Positions 63,371 through 64,000 of a stretch of 64,000 bases of DNA are shown here, piece after piece. Where the stretch lies: NCBI GenBank assembly GCA_022414725.1, contig CM039465.1, positions 4,898,688 through 4,962,687 of the forward strand, written 5' to 3'. Both the position numbers and the translations under genes were made by a program. The number at the start of each line of letters is the position of its first letter. Positions within the stretch are counted from its first letter, which is position 1. The notes beneath the pieces are model-generated. The model searched no databases, had not been told where the DNA came from, and saw only the letters and a list, made by a program, of their open reading frames with translations. Source of the stretch: Microglena sp. YARC (lineage: Eukaryota > Chlorophyta > Chlorophyceae > Chlamydomonadales > Chlamydomonadaceae).

Positions 63371-64000
63371 AGGTCGCGGATTCTACTGATCAATGAATCC
63401 GGTACCGCACCAGCCATCCAGCTCACATGCAACCACAATTTTTTTGTACGAGGCCGAAGGATAGCGACGAAATTAATTCACATCGCATCCCAATTCACCA
63501 TTTCGCATCTCAGGCCCCTCCTACTAATAGAAACACACGCGTTAACCATCTAAGCCATACTATTTACCAGCAGGGAGCAGCACAACGTAGAACCGTAGTC
63601 GTCCGTGGACTTAACATGGCAACAACATCGCAACATACGCAAGCTGGGCGCATAGCGCAGCAGCAGGAGCAGCTTCGCGCAGTGCCATAGAACCAGCCTG
63701 GGCGAACAGCGCAGCCAGGACAAAAAGCGCAGCATGAGGAGCTTACTAGACCTCCCGTAGTGCCACAGAAGCAGCCTGTTCGCACAAGCAAGAGGAGCAA
63801 CCTGCTAGGCATCCTGCAGCGCAACCTAAGGGTGGTATAGCACCTAAAGTTATATTCGCTTCGCGTTGTGACAGCATCGGTGACAGTACCAAGCCCGAAG
63901 GGTCTGACACCTATGCCTGCGTCGAATATCAAAGAATCGGTGGCTCCTCTTGTCATAAAGTGGTCGGATAAAAAACCTCCTGAAGGACCTAATGAAGCAC
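63371..64000. other. Window end: GCA/CAG-rich, no clear gene
   Basis: GCGCAGCAGGAGCAGCTTCG-type sequence (63650-63830) gives Gln/Ala-rich peptides with stops between them (AQQQEQLRAVP). It could be a gag-like or low-complexity coding remnant, but nothing decides this. Confidence 0.35.

Noticed and set aside
1..64000. tRNA and rRNA genes
   Set aside because: I looked for rRNA-like and cloverleaf-like segments and found none I could support by eye; a covariance-model scan would be needed to exclude tRNAs.

Overview
This is a repeat-saturated stretch of a eukaryotic nuclear genome, probably from a microbial eukaryote; the sequence does not fix the lineage. The evidence for a eukaryote is: spliced genes (a GT-AG intron restores an open frame at 48562..48424, and two exons with matching phase lie at 51762..52552), an LTR-retrotransposon gag-protease fragment, Tc1/mariner elements, a Fanzor nuclease, F-box proteins and LRAT-type proteins. 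Several compact genes between 30.9 and 38.3 kb (dual-specificity phosphatase, virion-fibre-like protein, ankyrin protein, LRAT-fold protein) resemble genes of nucleocytoplasmic giant viruses and may be an old, scrambled viral insertion. A 1,000-base N gap (15031..16030) marks a scaffold join, and the sequence around it is rich in indels, so frameshifts there may be assembly error.

Layout. 1-3.3 kb: a 3.3-kb inverted repeat with LTR/polypurine-tract-like arms, a 79-bp palindromic satellite and a broken copy of the gene at 51.8 kb. 3.3-4.7 kb: GC-rich tandem repeats. 4.7-7.3 kb: hypothetical genes cut up by inverted-repeat elements. 7.3-10 kb: the main system of interest, a Tc1/mariner-type transposon whose DDE transposase (broken) lies 20 bp upstream of a 687-codon Fanzor (eukaryotic TnpB-like, RNA-guided nuclease) on the same strand, ending in a terminal inverted repeat that should also be the 3' end of the guide-RNA scaffold. 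10.2-11.3 kb: ~80-bp minisatellite. 12.7-14.4 kb: decayed F-box/LRR gene. 16-25.7 kb: about 9.7 kb of (GACT)n. 26.0-26.55 kb: a 527-bp deletion derivative of the transposon keeping both ends, the transposase N-terminus and the Fanzor C-terminus plus right end. 26.6-31.5 kb: HicB-like chimera, F-box/ankyrin gene, F-box/LRR gene, phosphatase. 33-34.2 kb: fibre-like gene. 35-38.3 kb: small genes and an LRAT-fold gene. 39.1-41.3 kb: 112-bp tandem array. 41.3-47.4 kb: small hypothetical genes among dispersed hairpin repeats. 47.5-49.9 kb: LRAT gene cut short by a DUF7869-like gene, then a gag-protease remnant. 49.9-61.05 kb: two 79-bp satellite arrays on either side of two coding exons. 61-64 kb: a decayed gene, an inverted-repeat element and a ~184-bp tandem repeat.

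How the parts work together. The transposon family accounts for the Fanzor locus, its internally deleted copy, a solo end in front of the fibre gene, and the transposase N-terminus fused to a HicB-like domain. The full and deleted copies share an identical final end segment (GTCAGAGTGTA) and then diverge; a third, more diverged solo end shows the same pattern. That is expected if a guide RNA reads from the element end into flanking DNA. The 79-bp satellite family sits in intronic positions around one conserved gene, and a single unit of its palindrome lies in another gene's intron.
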